Shown: positions 8,274 through 17,553 of the stretch, in pieces
Layout of the letters: every line of letters begins with the position of its first letter
How positions within the stretch are numbered: position 1 is the stretch's first letter
Origin: Streptomyces tendae
GTDB lineage: Bacteria > Actinomycetota > Actinomycetes > Streptomycetales > Streptomycetaceae
Assembly (NCBI RefSeq): GCF_014650435.1
Contig: NZ_BMUY01000001.1
Location: 558,001-622,000, forward strand
DNA length: 64,000 nucleotides
Direction: 5' to 3'
Notes under the pieces: model-generated
The model's input: the letters and a program-made list of their open reading frames with translations, nothing else
What the model was told of the DNA's origin: nothing
The model's database searches: none
Translations under genes and position numbers: made by a program

Positions 8274-8999
8274 TCAGTCTTTTCGAGGGCCTTCCCGACG
8301 GCCCTCGAGGTGGCATCCCCGGTGGTCCTCCCGCTGGTCCTCCGGGTGGCTTTCCCGGAGGGCGGGCAGCCCGTTCTCCAGGGCGTCCAGGGCGCGGTCG
8401 ACCAGCTCGGCCAGGTTCTCCTCGTGGTCGTGCTCGGCCCAGTACCGCGAGACCTCCATCAGGCCGCCGACCAGGGACATCGACACGATCCTGACCTCGA
8501 GGCCGGCCGGGTCGAGGCCGGTGCGCTCGGCGATGGCGCGGGCGAGCACCCGGCCGGTGGCCGACATGTTCTCCAGCATGCGCGAGCGCACCGCGGGCAC
8601 CTCGGCCAGCAGCCGCGTCCGCAGCCGGGTCAGCTCGGCCTCCTCGCCCGCGCCGAGGTCGAGCGCCTTGCGCAGGACGTGCCGCAGGGAGGCCGACCAC
8701 GGCTCGCCCGCGGGCCGGGCGGCCAGTTCCGCGGCCATGACCGGGTCGTACTCGTCCGTGAGGACGATGTCCTCCTTGGTCGGGAAGTAGCGCAGCACGG
8801 TCGACGGCGACACCTCGGCGCGCTCGGCTATCTGCTCGACCGTCGTGGCCGCGTACCCCTGCTGCCGGATCAGCCCGTAGGTCGCGGCGCGGATCGCCTC
8901 ACGGGTCTTGGTCTTCTTCCGTTCCCGCAGCCCGGGCCGCGGGACGTCGACGGGAGAGAGGGCGGAACGTGCGGCGGCCATACGGCCATTGTCGGCCAC
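8274..8999 (-). CDS. TetR family transcriptional regulator
   Basis: 241 residues from GTG 8999; an ATG at 8981 is an equally good start. The N-terminal TetR helix-turn-helix is clear: 'REAIRAATYGLIRQQGYAAT', 'VEQIAERAEVSPSTVLRYFP'. The C-terminal ligand domain ends in a charged tail. It sits between the Mut7-C gene and the hemolysin-III gene, all on the minus strand. The target and ligand cannot be told from sequence. Confidence 0.9.
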   Translation of the reverse strand: MADNGRMAAARSALSPVDVPRPGLRERKKTKTREAIRAATYGLIRQQGYAATTVEQIAERAEVSPSTVLRYFPTKEDIVLTDEYDPVMAAELAARPAGEPWSASLRHVLRKALDLGAGEEAELTRLRTRLLAEVPAVRSRMLENMSATGRVLARAIAERTGLDPAGLEVRIVSMSLVGGLMEVSRYWAEHDHEENLAELVDRALDALENGLPALRESHPEDQREDHRGCHLEGRREGPRKD

Positions 9000-9009
9000 G
9001 GCGCGGTGG

Positions 9010-9714
9010 CTAGTACGCGACCAGCGAGATCCCCACGTAGTGCGCGATGAAGGCGGCCAGCGTGAAGGAGTGGAAGACCTCGTGGAAGCCGAACCAGCGC
9101 GGTGACGGGTTGGGACGCTTGAGGCCGTAGATCACGCCGCCCGCGCTGTAGAGCAGACCGCCGACGATCACCAGGACGAGGACGGCGATGCCGCCGGCCC
9201 GCATGAACTCGGGCAGGTAGAAGACGGCCGCCCAGCCCATGGCGAGGTAGCAGGGGGTGTAGAGCCAGCGCGGGGCGCCGACCCAGAAGACGCGGAAGAC
9301 GATCCCGGCCGCGGCGGCCGCCCAGATGCCCCACAGCAGCCACTCGCCCTTGGCGCCGGGCAGCAGCAGCATCGTGAGCGGGGTGTAGGTGCCCGCGATG
9401 ATCAGGAAGATGTTGGCGTGGTCGAGGCGGCGCAGTACGCCGTCCATGCGCGGGCTCCAGTCGCCCCGGTGGTAGAGCGCGCTGACGCCGAACAGCAGGC
9501 AGGCGGTGAGGACGTAGACACCGCAGGCTATGCGGGCCTCGGACGTCTCGGCGAGCGCGGTGAGCACCAGACCGGCGATCAGGACGGCGGGGAACATGCC
9601 GAGGTGCAGCCAGCCGCGCAGCTTCGGCTTGACCGGATGCGGGAGGGAGAGCGCCACGGGCCCGCGGCCGCCGGCCGGCAGGTCCCTGGGCGCGTCGGGG
9701 ACGGACGCAGTCAT
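9010..9714 (-). CDS. trhA: Hemolysin III / PAQR family membrane protein
   Basis: 234 residues from ATG 9714. Seven predicted membrane segments and the PAQR motifs are visible: 'SALYHRGDWSP' (Ser/His of the metal site), 'RRLDHANIFLIIAGTYTP', and 'GFHEVFHSFTL' with the two C-terminal histidines. Bacterial members (YqfA/TrhA) affect membrane lipid homeostasis; 'hemolysin III' is a historic name and does not imply toxicity. The gene is divergent from pckG, with about 290 bases between them. Confidence 0.9.
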   Translation of the reverse strand: MTASVPDAPRDLPAGGRGPVALSLPHPVKPKLRGWLHLGMFPAVLIAGLVLTALAETSEARIACGVYVLTACLLFGVSALYHRGDWSPRMDGVLRRLDHANIFLIIAGTYTPLTMLLLPGAKGEWLLWGIWAAAAAGIVFRVFWVGAPRWLYTPCYLAMGWAAVFYLPEFMRAGGIAVLVLVIVGGLLYSAGGVIYGLKRPNPSPRWFGFHEVFHSFTLAAFIAHYVGISLVAY

Positions 9715-10000
9715 AGGCGCATCGTACCTACGGTTCCGTAAGTTACGTATCAGTACGGACGTATGACGAACGGCGAGTGGCCATCGTCTCACGGGGGACC
9801 CGGTGGGGCACCTCCGACGCGGGTACGTGGCGATCCTCACGCCGCTCAGTTGTGACGCCCTCTGGACAGATGGGCGCTCTCGTCGGATGATCAAATGAGT
9901 GCGGTCGACACCGGATGAGCGCCCACGAGGCACACGTCACGCGTCCGGGTCGCAGCCCCCACGGGGCCTCCAACAAAAAACCCCTCATCTAGGAGCAATC
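9715..10000. promoter_or_regulatory. Divergent promoter region trhA / pckG
   Basis: Intergenic stretch that must contain both promoters. Just before pckG is a run of A and 'aggagcaatc', giving a ribosome binding site AGGAG at 9991-9995. No riboswitch-like structure was recognised. Confidence 0.5.
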
Positions 10001-11830
10001 GTGGCGCGCGACATCGCGGCTCCCCCCGTCCCCACCAACCACCAGGAACTGATCTCGTGGGTGAACGAGATCGCCGAACTGACCCAGCCGGACGCAGTGG
10101 TCTGGTGCGACGGATCCGAGGCCGAGTACGAGCGCCTGTGCGGGGAGCTCGTCGAGAAGGGCACCTTCCGCAAACTCGACCCGATCAAGCGCCCCAACTC
10201 GTACTACGCGGCCTCCGACCCCACCGACGTCGCGCGCGTCGAGGACCGGACCTTCATCTGCTCCGCCAAGGAGGAGGACGCCGGGCCCACCAACCACTGG
10301 AAGGACCCCGCCGAGATGCGGGAGATCTTCCGTGGTGACCAGGGAGAAGGCGGGCTGTTCCGCGGCTCCATGCGCGGCCGGACCATGTACGTCGTGCCCT
10401 TCTGCATGGGCCCCCTCGGCTCCCCGCTCTCCGCGCTCGGCGTCGAGATCACCGACTCCGCGTACGTCGCGGCCTCGATGCGCACCATGACCCGCATGGG
10501 ACAGCCGGTCCTGGACGAGCTGGGCGAGACGGGCTTCTTCGTCAAGGCCGTGCACTCCGTCGGCGCCCCGCTGGAGCCCGGCCAGGCGGACGTCCCCTGG
10601 CCCTGCAACAGCACCAAGTACATCTCGCACTTCCCCGAGGACCGCGAGATCTGGTCCTACGGCTCCGGCTACGGCGGCAACGCCCTGCTCGGCAAGAAGT
10701 GCTACGCCCTGCGCATCGCCTCCGTCATGGCCCGCGACGAGGGCTGGCTCGCCGAGCACATGCTGGTGCTGAAGCTGACCCCGCCCACCGGCGCGCCCAA
10801 GTACGTCGCCGCCGCCTTCCCGTCCGCCTGCGGCAAGACCAACCTCGCCATGCTGGAGCCCACGATCTCCGGCTGGACCGTGGAGACCATCGGCGACGAC
10901 ATCGCCTGGATGCGCTTCGGCGAGGACGGCCGCCTGTACGCCATCAACCCCGAGGCGGGCTTCTTCGGCGTCGCGCCCGGCACCGGTGAGCACACCAACG
11001 CCAACGCCATGAAGACCCTGTGGGGCAACTCGGTCTTCACCAACGTCGCCCTCACCGACGACGGCGACGTGTGGTGGGAGGGCATGACCGAGGAGACCCC
11101 GGCCCACCTCACCGACTGGAAGGGCAACGACTGGACGCCCGAGTCCGGTACCCCGGCCGCGCACCCCAACGCCCGTTTCACCACGCCCGCCGCGCAGTGC
11201 CCGATCATCGCGCCGGAGTGGGAGGACCCCAGGGGCGTGCCGATCTCCGCGATCCTCTTCGGCGGGCGCCGCGCCACCGCCGTACCCCTGGTCACCGAGT
11301 CCTTCGACTGGAACCACGGCGTCTTCCTCGGCGCCAACGTGGCCTCCGAGAAGACCGCCGCCGCCGAGGGCAAGGTCGGCGAGCTGCGCCGGGACCCCTT
11401 CGCCATGCTGCCGTTCTGCGGCTACAACATGGGCGACTACATGGGGCACTGGGTCGACGTGGCCAAGGACAAGGACCAGTCCAAGCTGCCGAAGATCTAC
11501 TACGTCAACTGGTTCCGCAAGGACGACGCGGGCCGGTTCGTCTGGCCCGGCTTCGGCGAGAACGGCCGCGTCCTGAAGTGGATCGTCGAGCGTCTGGAGG
11601 GCAAGGCGGACGGCGTCGAGACCCCGATCGGCGTGCTGCCGACCAAGGAGTCCCTGGACACCGACGGACTCGACCTCGCCGACGCCGACCTGGAGTTCCT
11701 GCTCAGCGTGGACAAGGAGGTCTGGCGCGAGGAGGCGGCACTCGTCCCCGAGCACCTGAACACCTTCGGCGACCACACGCCCGCCGAACTGTGGGACCAG
11801 TACCGGGCCCTGGTGCGGCGCCTGGGCTGA
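10001..11830 (+). CDS. pckG: Phosphoenolpyruvate carboxykinase (GTP)
   Basis: 609 residues from GTG 10001, preceded by AGGAG at 9991. This is the GTP-dependent PEPCK (EC 4.1.1.32), converting oxaloacetate and GTP to PEP, CO2 and GDP for gluconeogenesis in the cytosol. Visible motifs are '[19 protein letters not shown]' (substrate-binding loop), '[11 protein letters not shown]', '[19 protein letters not shown]', and the kinase-1a P-loop '[12 protein letters not shown]' near residue 277 with the active cysteine characteristic of the GTP class. Length is normal for the family. It is monocistronic by layout. Confidence 0.98.
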   Translation: MARDIAAPPVPTNHQELISWVNEIAELTQPDAVVWCDGSEAEYERLCGELVEKGTFRKLDPIKRPNSYYAASDPTDVARVEDRTFICSAKEEDAGPTNHWKDPAEMREIFRGDQGEGGLFRGSMRGRTMYVVPFCMGPLGSPLSALGVEITDSAYVAASMRTMTRMGQPVLDELGETGFFVKAVHSVGAPLEPGQADVPWPCNSTKYISHFPEDREIWSYGSGYGGNALLGKKCYALRIASVMARDEGWLAEHMLVLKLTPPTGAPKYVAAAFPSACGKTNLAMLEPTISGWTVETIGDDIAWMRFGEDGRLYAINPEAGFFGVAPGTGEHTNANAMKTLWGNSVFTNVALTDDGDVWWEGMTEETPAHLTDWKGNDWTPESGTPAAHPNARFTTPAAQCPIIAPEWEDPRGVPISAILFGGRRATAVPLVTESFDWNHGVFLGANVASEKTAAAEGKVGELRRDPFAMLPFCGYNMGDYMGHWVDVAKDKDQSKLPKIYYVNWFRKDDAGRFVWPGFGENGRVLKWIVERLEGKADGVETPIGVLPTKESLDTDGLDLADADLEFLLSVDKEVWREEAALVPEHLNTFGDHTPAELWDQYRALVRRLG

Positions 11831-11914
11831 GCACCGTCCCCACCCATCTCCGTGGCCGGTCCGACTAGCCCTGACCCGCGAAGTCGTCACGAAGGCCGGT
11901 CACGTAGGGGGTCT

Positions 11915-11954
11915 CCCCGCGCTCCAGTAGCTCTTCGCACCCCGGAGCGCGGGG
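11915..11954. terminator. Inverted repeat, likely bidirectional terminator
   Basis: Perfect 11-bp arms ccccgcgctcc / ggagcgcgggg separated by 18 bases, between the converging pckG and the gene ending at 12051. There is no T-run, as is usual in Streptomyces. Confidence 0.6.
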
Positions 11955-12050
11955 AAGCCCCGCTCGGGCCGGGTTCCCGCACAACGGCGTGCGACGGACC
12001 CGGCCCTTCGACACGTCCGGGCCCGCCCGGCATCGCGGCCGGTACGGCGG

Positions 12051-12668
12051 TCAGCGCTCCGAGCGGTCCTCCAGGTACCGGGTGTGCGACTCCTGCCGCC
12101 GGGCCTCGGCGTCCCGCAGCCGGTCCGTCAGCCGCTCCGCCTCCTCCCGCAGCAGCGTCAACTGCCGCTCCAGATGCCGCTCCGGCGGCTCCTGCCCCGG
12201 CGTCATCCGCGTCCACCAGCGGGTCCGCACATACGCGTCCACCGCCTCCGGCACGTCCTGCCGCACCGCACGCGACACCGCGTGCAGGCCCTCCGGGTCG
12301 GCCGCCAGCACCTCGGCGACCCAGCCGGGCTCCAGCAGCCCGGCCAGCAGCCCGGACAACTCGGCCAGCCGTCCCTCGGCGGCCGGCGGCAGCTCCACGT
12401 CCGCCAGGTAGTCGCGCAGCCGGCCGAAGTCGCCGCGCACCTCCTCCAGCTGGGCCGAGGGGTCCGGGAAGTCGGGCGGCGCGGGCCGCTCCGGCGGGGC
12501 GAGCAGCGCACCGGCGCCGTACAGGCCGGCGACGACCACCGGCCAGTACGGTCCTGCCACGCCCGTGAAGGTCAGCACGACGCCCGTCAGCCCGCAGGCG
12601 CTGCCGGTCAGGTTCTTGCGGGACTCCAGGTACGCGACGACCCGGCCGCCGCCCCTACTGGTAGCCAC
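12051..12668 (-). CDS. Membrane-anchored coiled-coil protein, last gene of the TelA/VWA operon
   Basis: 205 residues from GTG 12668, overlapping the end of the VWA gene by 14 bases. Two hydrophobic segments near the N-terminus ('ACGLTGVVLTFTGVAG' and 'YWPVVVAGLYGAGALL') are followed by a soluble region and a C-terminal coiled coil ('LERQLTLLREEAERLTDRL'). No family function is recognised. Its tight coupling to the VWA and TelA genes argues that it works with them at the membrane. Confidence 0.75.
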   Translation of the reverse strand: MATSRGGGRVVAYLESRKNLTGSACGLTGVVLTFTGVAGPYWPVVVAGLYGAGALLAPPERPAPPDFPDPSAQLEEVRGDFGRLRDYLADVELPPAAEGRLAELSGLLAGLLEPGWVAEVLAADPEGLHAVSRAVRQDVPEAVDAYVRTRWWTRMTPGQEPPERHLERQLTLLREEAERLTDRLRDAEARRQESHTRYLEDRSER

Positions 12669-14232
12669 GGATCTCCTCGAAGGCGCCGTCCAGCGACCCC
12701 CGCTGCGCGTCGAAGAGCCGGCCACCGGTGAGCTCGGCGATGTGCGTCAGCTCCGCGCGGTCCGAGTCGCCGAACAGGATGGGGAACACCGGGATCTCCT
12801 GCCGCTCCCCGCTCAGCGCCTCGTAGAAGCGGTCGAAGCCGGCCGCGTCGGTGCCGGTGGTGTTCTCGCCGTCCGTCATCAGCACGATCGACGTGAACGC
12901 GTCCCGCCCGCCGCCGAGATGGTCGTACGCCTTCTCCAGCGAGGTGTAGACCGCGGTGTCGCCCTCGGCGGTCAGGCGCGCGGTGTCCCGGCGGATGCCC
13001 TCGAGACCGGATTCGGGGTCGGCCGGGTCCACCACATGGGTCGCCACCCGCTTCACGTCCGAGCCGAACGGCATCAGCGTCACCTCCTCGCGGTCGCGGA
13101 AGTCGCCGGTGAGGGTGGTGAGCGCGGTCTTCAGCCGGGTCAGCCGCTCGCCCGCCATCGAGCCGGACGTGTCGAGGACGTACACCGTCCGGGACGGGCG
13201 GCGCAGCTCGTTCTCGTACGCGTCGAGCAGTCCGTCGGCGACGGAGCGCGAGCCGGGGGAGGGCAGTTCGCGCCGTCGGCTCGTGTCCAGCCCCGCCGCG
13301 GGCGGCACGGAGGTGAGGACCGGGCGGCGGTGGGTGGTGCGGGTGATCTCCCGCTGGATCTCCGGCGTGCGCAGCGCCTCGGCGAGGCGTCGGACGTCGC
13401 CGCGGGTCGAGCCGTCCGTCGACGCGAGCGTGGAGAGCGGGTAGTCGGCGGTGAGGACGCCGTCGGTGGGGCGGATCACGGTGAGGCCCGGGATGCCCAT
13501 GAGGACGGACTCGTAGTTCAGCAGCGCGTCCACGTTCCCGCGCCGCTCGTACGCCGCAGCCAGCCAGCCCGACGAACCCGAGGTCAGCTGCTGCCCGGTG
13601 AAGAACTCCCGAAGCCTGGGCGTCGCCTTCGCCACGTCCGCGTCGGTGAGCGCGGACTGGGCGCCGGACAACGCGGAGGCGACCGAGACGAGGGTGGCGA
13701 AGCCGGAGTTGGAGCGGGCCGGGTCGGTCATGCCGTAGGTGAGTTTCCCGTCGGCGACGGCCTGCTCGACCTGGGACCAGGTGACCGACCCGGGCCGCCA
13801 GCCCAGCCGCCGGACGGTGGCGTCCTTGACGCCGATCGCGACCGGGCTGGCCATCACCGGCGTCTCGGAGACGATCCGCCCGGCCGCCTCGGGGCGCAGC
13901 CGCAGCGAGTCGTTGGAGGACAGCCACACCGCGTCGTACGTCCCGTCCGTCCCGCCCTTCGCCAGCAGGTCGACGGCGTCGAGGGTGCCGATGGGGGTGA
14001 GCCGGACGGTGAGGCCGGTCTCCTCGCGGACCCGGTCGAGCACCGGCCGCAGGTCGCTCAGCTCGCTGGAGGCGAGGACGCGCAGGGTGCCCGGCTCGGC
14101 GCTGCCCGCGACCCCCGGGGTCGACGCCCCGTCCGCCCCGTCGCCGTCCCCGTGCGAGGTGCAGGCGGTGAGGAGGGCGAGCGCGGTGAGGCAGACGGCG
14201 AGGGCGCGTCCGGTGCGGCGGCCGTGTCTCAT
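12655..14232 (-). CDS. Lipoprotein with solute-binding and von Willebrand A domains
   Basis: 525 residues. A lipoprotein signal peptide ends in 'LALLTACTSHG', so it should be anchored outside the membrane. Residues 45-320 follow a bacterial solute-binding fold ('LRVLASSELSDLRPVLDRV'), like the protein encoded at 15496. Residues 345-525 form a VWA domain with a MIDAS motif 'YVLDTSGSM', the later Thr/Asp residues 'VLMTDGENTTG' also being present. VWA domains bind partners through a metal ion. It overlaps the TelA gene by 4 bases (ATGA) and the following gene by 14. Confidence 0.85.
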   Translation of the reverse strand: MRHGRRTGRALAVCLTALALLTACTSHGDGDGADGASTPGVAGSAEPGTLRVLASSELSDLRPVLDRVREETGLTVRLTPIGTLDAVDLLAKGGTDGTYDAVWLSSNDSLRLRPEAAGRIVSETPVMASPVAIGVKDATVRRLGWRPGSVTWSQVEQAVADGKLTYGMTDPARSNSGFATLVSVASALSGAQSALTDADVAKATPRLREFFTGQQLTSGSSGWLAAAYERRGNVDALLNYESVLMGIPGLTVIRPTDGVLTADYPLSTLASTDGSTRGDVRRLAEALRTPEIQREITRTTHRRPVLTSVPPAAGLDTSRRRELPSPGSRSVADGLLDAYENELRRPSRTVYVLDTSGSMAGERLTRLKTALTTLTGDFRDREEVTLMPFGSDVKRVATHVVDPADPESGLEGIRRDTARLTAEGDTAVYTSLEKAYDHLGGGRDAFTSIVLMTDGENTTGTDAAGFDRFYEALSGERQEIPVFPILFGDSDRAELTHIAELTGGRLFDAQRGSLDGAFEEIRGYQ

Positions 14233-15422
14233 GCGAGGCCCCCGTCCCGGGAGGAGTCCAGGGCGCCCCGGGAACGGCTGCGCTCCAGGTACGCGTTCGC
14301 GTGCCGGAGTTCACCGGTGAGGGACTCCACGGTCGCCGCCATCGCCTCCGTCGCCTGGGCCTTGTAGGAGTCGATGGTGTCGAGGGTGCGGTAGATCTGC
14401 TGGAAGGCGGCGCGCAGGGTCTCCGCGCCCACCGCGGGATCGGCGGCGATGCGCTGGATGTCGCCGGTCTGGGTGGCGAGCATCTCCGCGTTGCCCCGGA
14501 CCAGGTCCTCCGTCGTCCCGCGCAACGCGTCGACCTGCTCGATCACCTTCTTCTGGTGGTCGAGCGCGGTGGCCAGCATCACGGAGATCCGCAGGGCCGA
14601 CACGGTGGTCGTGGCCGCCCGGTCGACGCCCTTGACCAGCTCCTCGTTGTTGCGGCGCACGACGTCCATCGCGAGGTAGCCCTGGGCGCACACCGCGAGC
14701 TGGGTGAGCAGGTCCTGGTGCTTCTGCCGGACCGGGAAGAGGACGTCCGCGCGCAGGGCGTCGGCGGCCTGCGGGTCGCCCGGTTCGACACCGGCGACGT
14801 GCTCCTGCACGGCCGTGTCGAGGGCCTCGGTGAGCACGACGTACTCCTGGAGCTTGCCCATGGTCTCCCACAGCCGGACCCGCTCGGTCTGCAACGCCGC
14901 GTTGTCGCGCCGCAGTTCGTCCTGGCCGCCGCGCAGCGAGCCGACGATCCGGTTCAGGGTGCCCTGGGCGGAGGCGTACTTGGCGACGTGGTCGCGCAGC
15001 CGGTTGCCGCCGGGCAGCCGCGACAGGAGCTTGCGGCCCTTCGACGCGGGCAGGTCGCGCGGGTCCAGGTCCTCCACCACGCGCCGCAGCTCCACCAGGG
15101 AGCCCGCCACCCGGGTCTGGGCGTCGTCGCCCTTGTCGGGCAGGCTGCGCACCGTGCGTTCCAGCATGCGGTTGGACTGGGCGGCCGCGGTGCGCATCTC
15201 GGCGGCACCGAGGCCGGTGATCTCGCCGACCTTGCCGGCGAACTCGGGCGAGCGGGCGTCGAGCGCGGCGAGTCCGTCCACGTAGGCGGCGGCCTTGCGG
15301 GCCATGTCCGCGCGGGTCGCGTCGTCGAGGGGCACGAGGCCGCCGGCCCGCTCGCGCGGTACGGGAGCGACGGGCTCGGGCGGGGTGAGAGTGAGTGTGA
15401 GGTCGTGGTCGGTGCCGGTCAC
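14229..15422 (-). CDS. Toxic anion resistance protein, TelA/KlaA family
   Basis: 397 residues from GTG 15422, with a GGGGGA ribosome binding site. All-helical TelA-family protein; characteristic stretches include 'LRDHVAKYASAQGTLNRIV', 'LFPVRQKHQDLLTQLAVCAQ' and 'RISVMLATALDHQKKVIEQV'. The family was named from plasmid tellurite resistance and occurs in ter-type stress clusters; its biochemical activity is unknown. It lies in the middle of a four-gene operon with two extracellular binding proteins, which suggests a cell-envelope role more than anion detoxification in the cytosol. Confidence 0.9.
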   Translation of the reverse strand: MTGTDHDLTLTLTPPEPVAPVPRERAGGLVPLDDATRADMARKAAAYVDGLAALDARSPEFAGKVGEITGLGAAEMRTAAAQSNRMLERTVRSLPDKGDDAQTRVAGSLVELRRVVEDLDPRDLPASKGRKLLSRLPGGNRLRDHVAKYASAQGTLNRIVGSLRGGQDELRRDNAALQTERVRLWETMGKLQEYVVLTEALDTAVQEHVAGVEPGDPQAADALRADVLFPVRQKHQDLLTQLAVCAQGYLAMDVVRRNNEELVKGVDRAATTTVSALRISVMLATALDHQKKVIEQVDALRGTTEDLVRGNAEMLATQTGDIQRIAADPAVGAETLRAAFQQIYRTLDTIDSYKAQATEAMAATVESLTGELRHANAYLERSRSRGALDSSRDGGLA

Positions 15423-15495
15423 GTGGCCGTGTCCCCCTGTGGTCCGCTGGTGTTCTGGTGCTGGTCCGGGTCGGTCCGCCGGTGGCCGTCCGCCG

Positions 15496-16575
15496 TCATC
15501 CGCGCGCCCTGACGGCCATCTGGCGCAGTACCTCGGATGTGGGCACCGGCGCCTGCCGGACGCCGGTCAGCCGCTGGTTGAGATACGCGGTGTGGGCCTC
15601 GGTGGCCCGGGTGAACTCGGCGGACGCGCCCTGCGGCCGGAACCCGTGCCGGACGGCCAGCTGCCGCAGCCTCGGGTCGGCGGAGAGCAGTTCGCCGAGT
15701 TCCCGTCCCGTGTCGGTGAGCGGTACGACCGTGTGGTCGCTGGTGGCGGTGGTGTCCGGGTACAGGACGACCAGGTCCGAGACGGCGTCCCCGCCCTCCG
15801 CCAGCAGTGCGGCGACCTGTGACTCGTACGCCAGCACCAGCGGTTCGCCGACGCCGCTGGTGAAGTCCCGGAAGGCGGCGTCCGAGCTGGACTTCTGGGC
15901 GCCCTGGACCTGGACCAGCTTGCGCAGCAGGGGCGCCGTGCGGTCCAGGTCGGCGTCGCTCGACACCACCCGGTCGCCGTTGGCGACGTAGGAGGCGGCG
16001 GCCAGGTAGAGCGCGCCGGAGTTGGAGGTCTCCGGGTCGGTGGTCGCGACGTACAGGGTCCCGGTCAGCTCGGTGTGCTTCTCGGCGCCCTTGAGCTGCT
16101 GCCAGGTGCGGTCCGCGCGGGCCGCGTCGAGGTAGGCGTCCATCCTGAGGGTGCCGCCCCGGCTGCGGTCGAGGGTGACGAGCCCGTTCGCCGCGAGGAC
16201 CGCCGCGGTGGAGCGGTGGGCCACCACGACGAGCGGCGAGTAGAAGGGCCGGGGCAGCGGCTTGCGTACGCCGTACTTGTCGGCGAGTTCGTCGGCCGGT
16301 GCCTGACTGGACGGGAAGGCGAGGTCGTAGCCCTTGAGGTCCAGCTCCTCCATGGCCCAGGACCCGGAGGTCTCGGCCCGCACGGTGTAGCCCTTGGCGG
16401 CGAGGGCCTTCACCACTTCGGGATCGGCGAAGAACTGCGCCTTCTCCGACCCGATGACCATGCGCACGGTCTTCGTTGCCGCGCCCGTCTCCTCGTTGTC
16501 CCGGCCCGCGACGACGGCGGCCACCACGCCACCGATCAGCAGGACCGCGAGGACGATTCCAGCGATTCGTCTCAC
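15496..16575 (-). CDS. Membrane-anchored solute-binding protein (SBP_bac_11 type)
   Basis: 359 residues from ATG 16575. A single N-terminal membrane anchor ('IAGIVLAVLLIGGVVAAVVAG') is followed by a periplasmic-binding-protein fold ('VRMVIGSEKAQFFADPEVV', 'DLAFPSSQAPADEL', 'TSNSGALYLAAASYV'). It lacks a lipobox. No ABC permease genes are nearby, so it is probably not part of a transporter. It is the first gene of the operon, with 73 bases before TelA; its fold is repeated in the VWA protein two genes downstream. Confidence 0.8.
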   Translation of the reverse strand: MRRIAGIVLAVLLIGGVVAAVVAGRDNEETGAATKTVRMVIGSEKAQFFADPEVVKALAAKGYTVRAETSGSWAMEELDLKGYDLAFPSSQAPADELADKYGVRKPLPRPFYSPLVVVAHRSTAAVLAANGLVTLDRSRGGTLRMDAYLDAARADRTWQQLKGAEKHTELTGTLYVATTDPETSNSGALYLAAASYVANGDRVVSSDADLDRTAPLLRKLVQVQGAQKSSSDAAFRDFTSGVGEPLVLAYESQVAALLAEGGDAVSDLVVLYPDTTATSDHTVVPLTDTGRELGELLSADPRLRQLAVRHGFRPQGASAEFTRATEAHTAYLNQRLTGVRQAPVPTSEVLRQMAVRARG

Positions 16576-16767
16576 GCGGTGAGCGTGCTCCCGGAATCAG
16601 ACGTTCCTGGCGGGTCCCGGTGAACGGGAGGTGACCGCCCGATACCGGTATGCAACGGGAACCGGCCACTCCGGGGCGCCGTGGCGGCGGCGGGGCATGT
16701 GCCGCCCCCCGCGGGTACCCGGGGGACCGGAACCGCGGAGAACAGGAAGAGGAAGGAGGGACCCGCC

Positions 16768-16950
16768 ATGGCAGACGGTGGTGACTTCTACTCGCGCGAC
16801 CGGCCGCGGGAGCCCGACCCGCAACTGGCGGAGGACCGCCCGCGCGGTGGTGGCCCGGAGGATCCGCACCGCCGGGGCAACTGGCCCGTGTGGGCGATCG
16901 TCCTCGCGGTCATCCTGGTCTTCGTCGTCCTGACGGTGATCTTCGGCTGA
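16768..16950 (+). CDS. Small single-pass membrane protein
   Basis: 60 residues from ATG 16768 with a strong AGGAGG ribosome binding site at 16754-16759. The N-terminal half is charged and hydrophilic; the C-terminus is one hydrophobic helix ('WAIVLAVILVFVVLTVIFG'). Such tail-anchored small proteins are common in Streptomyces and have no known function. It is divergent from the solute-binding gene. Confidence 0.75.
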   Translation: MADGGDFYSRDRPREPDPQLAEDRPRGGGPEDPHRRGNWPVWAIVLAVILVFVVLTVIFG

Positions 16951-17038
16951 CCCGCCGGACGGCGGGGTGTGTGGCGCCCGGTCCGCGCGTCGCTGCGGGT
17001 GCGCGCGGACCGGGGCCGTACGGGGGGCCCGGGAGGGC

Positions 17039-17461
17039 TCAGCCGGCCGCGAGCTCGCGCGGCTCCAGGGCCGCGGAGTGCGCGTCCATGCGCTCGGCGG
17101 TCAGGATCGCGACCGCCGTGTCGGCGCGGGAGGCCGCGACCACCAGGGCCCGGGCCGCCAGGGTGTGCGCCCGCCGGTGCAGGGCCGCCGGACGCGGCTC
17201 CGCGCGGGTGGCGGCCACTTGCAGGCGGACCGGCGCCTGACCTCCCCGCAGCCGGGTCACCTGCTCGGCGAGCCGGTCGGCCGCGGTCTCCAGACCGGTG
17301 TCGGGCGCCAGCGCGCGCAGCTCGTCGGTGACGGCGAGCAGTGCCGCGAGATGGCCCGCGAGCTGGATGTCCAGCTCCTCGTCCCGGGACCGGTGGGGGA
17401 AGTCCGTGGTGCTGCCGGCCATCGTGCTGTGGACCGACTTGCTGCGGATCGGCTCGTACAT
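17039..17461 (-). CDS. Conserved hypothetical helical protein
   Basis: 140 residues, rich in alanine and arginine and predicted all-helical ('IQLAGHLAALLAVTDELRAL', 'ALVVAASRADTAVAILTAER'). No signal peptide or membrane segment, no catalytic motif recognised. Composition and third-position GC are normal for the genome. An AT-rich near-palindrome sits just upstream (17500-17514) and may control it. Confidence 0.7.
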   Translation of the reverse strand: MYEPIRSKSVHSTMAGSTTDFPHRSRDEELDIQLAGHLAALLAVTDELRALAPDTGLETAADRLAEQVTRLRGGQAPVRLQVAATRAEPRPAALHRRAHTLAARALVVAASRADTAVAILTAERMDAHSAALEPRELAAG

Positions 17462-17499
17462 GGGATGGCCTCCTGAGTGTTCCAGGAAACCATCCTACA

Positions 17500-17514
17500 T
17501 TGGATTCAATCTAA
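17500..17514. promoter_or_regulatory. AT-rich near-palindrome, candidate operator
   Basis: ttggattcaatctaa: 7-base arms around a central base with one mismatch, in an otherwise GC-rich background between the genes ending at 17554 and starting at 17461. It resembles MarR- or Fur-type operators in shape only. Confidence 0.4.
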
Positions 17515-17553
17515 AGTTGACGGTGTTCGGGACTCGGCAGGGACTCGGCGCAC

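Noticed and set aside
9989-11890. 633-codon open frame antisense to pckG
   Set aside because: A shadow produced by GC-rich codon bias; PEP carboxykinase on the other strand is unmistakable and the antisense product is low-complexity.
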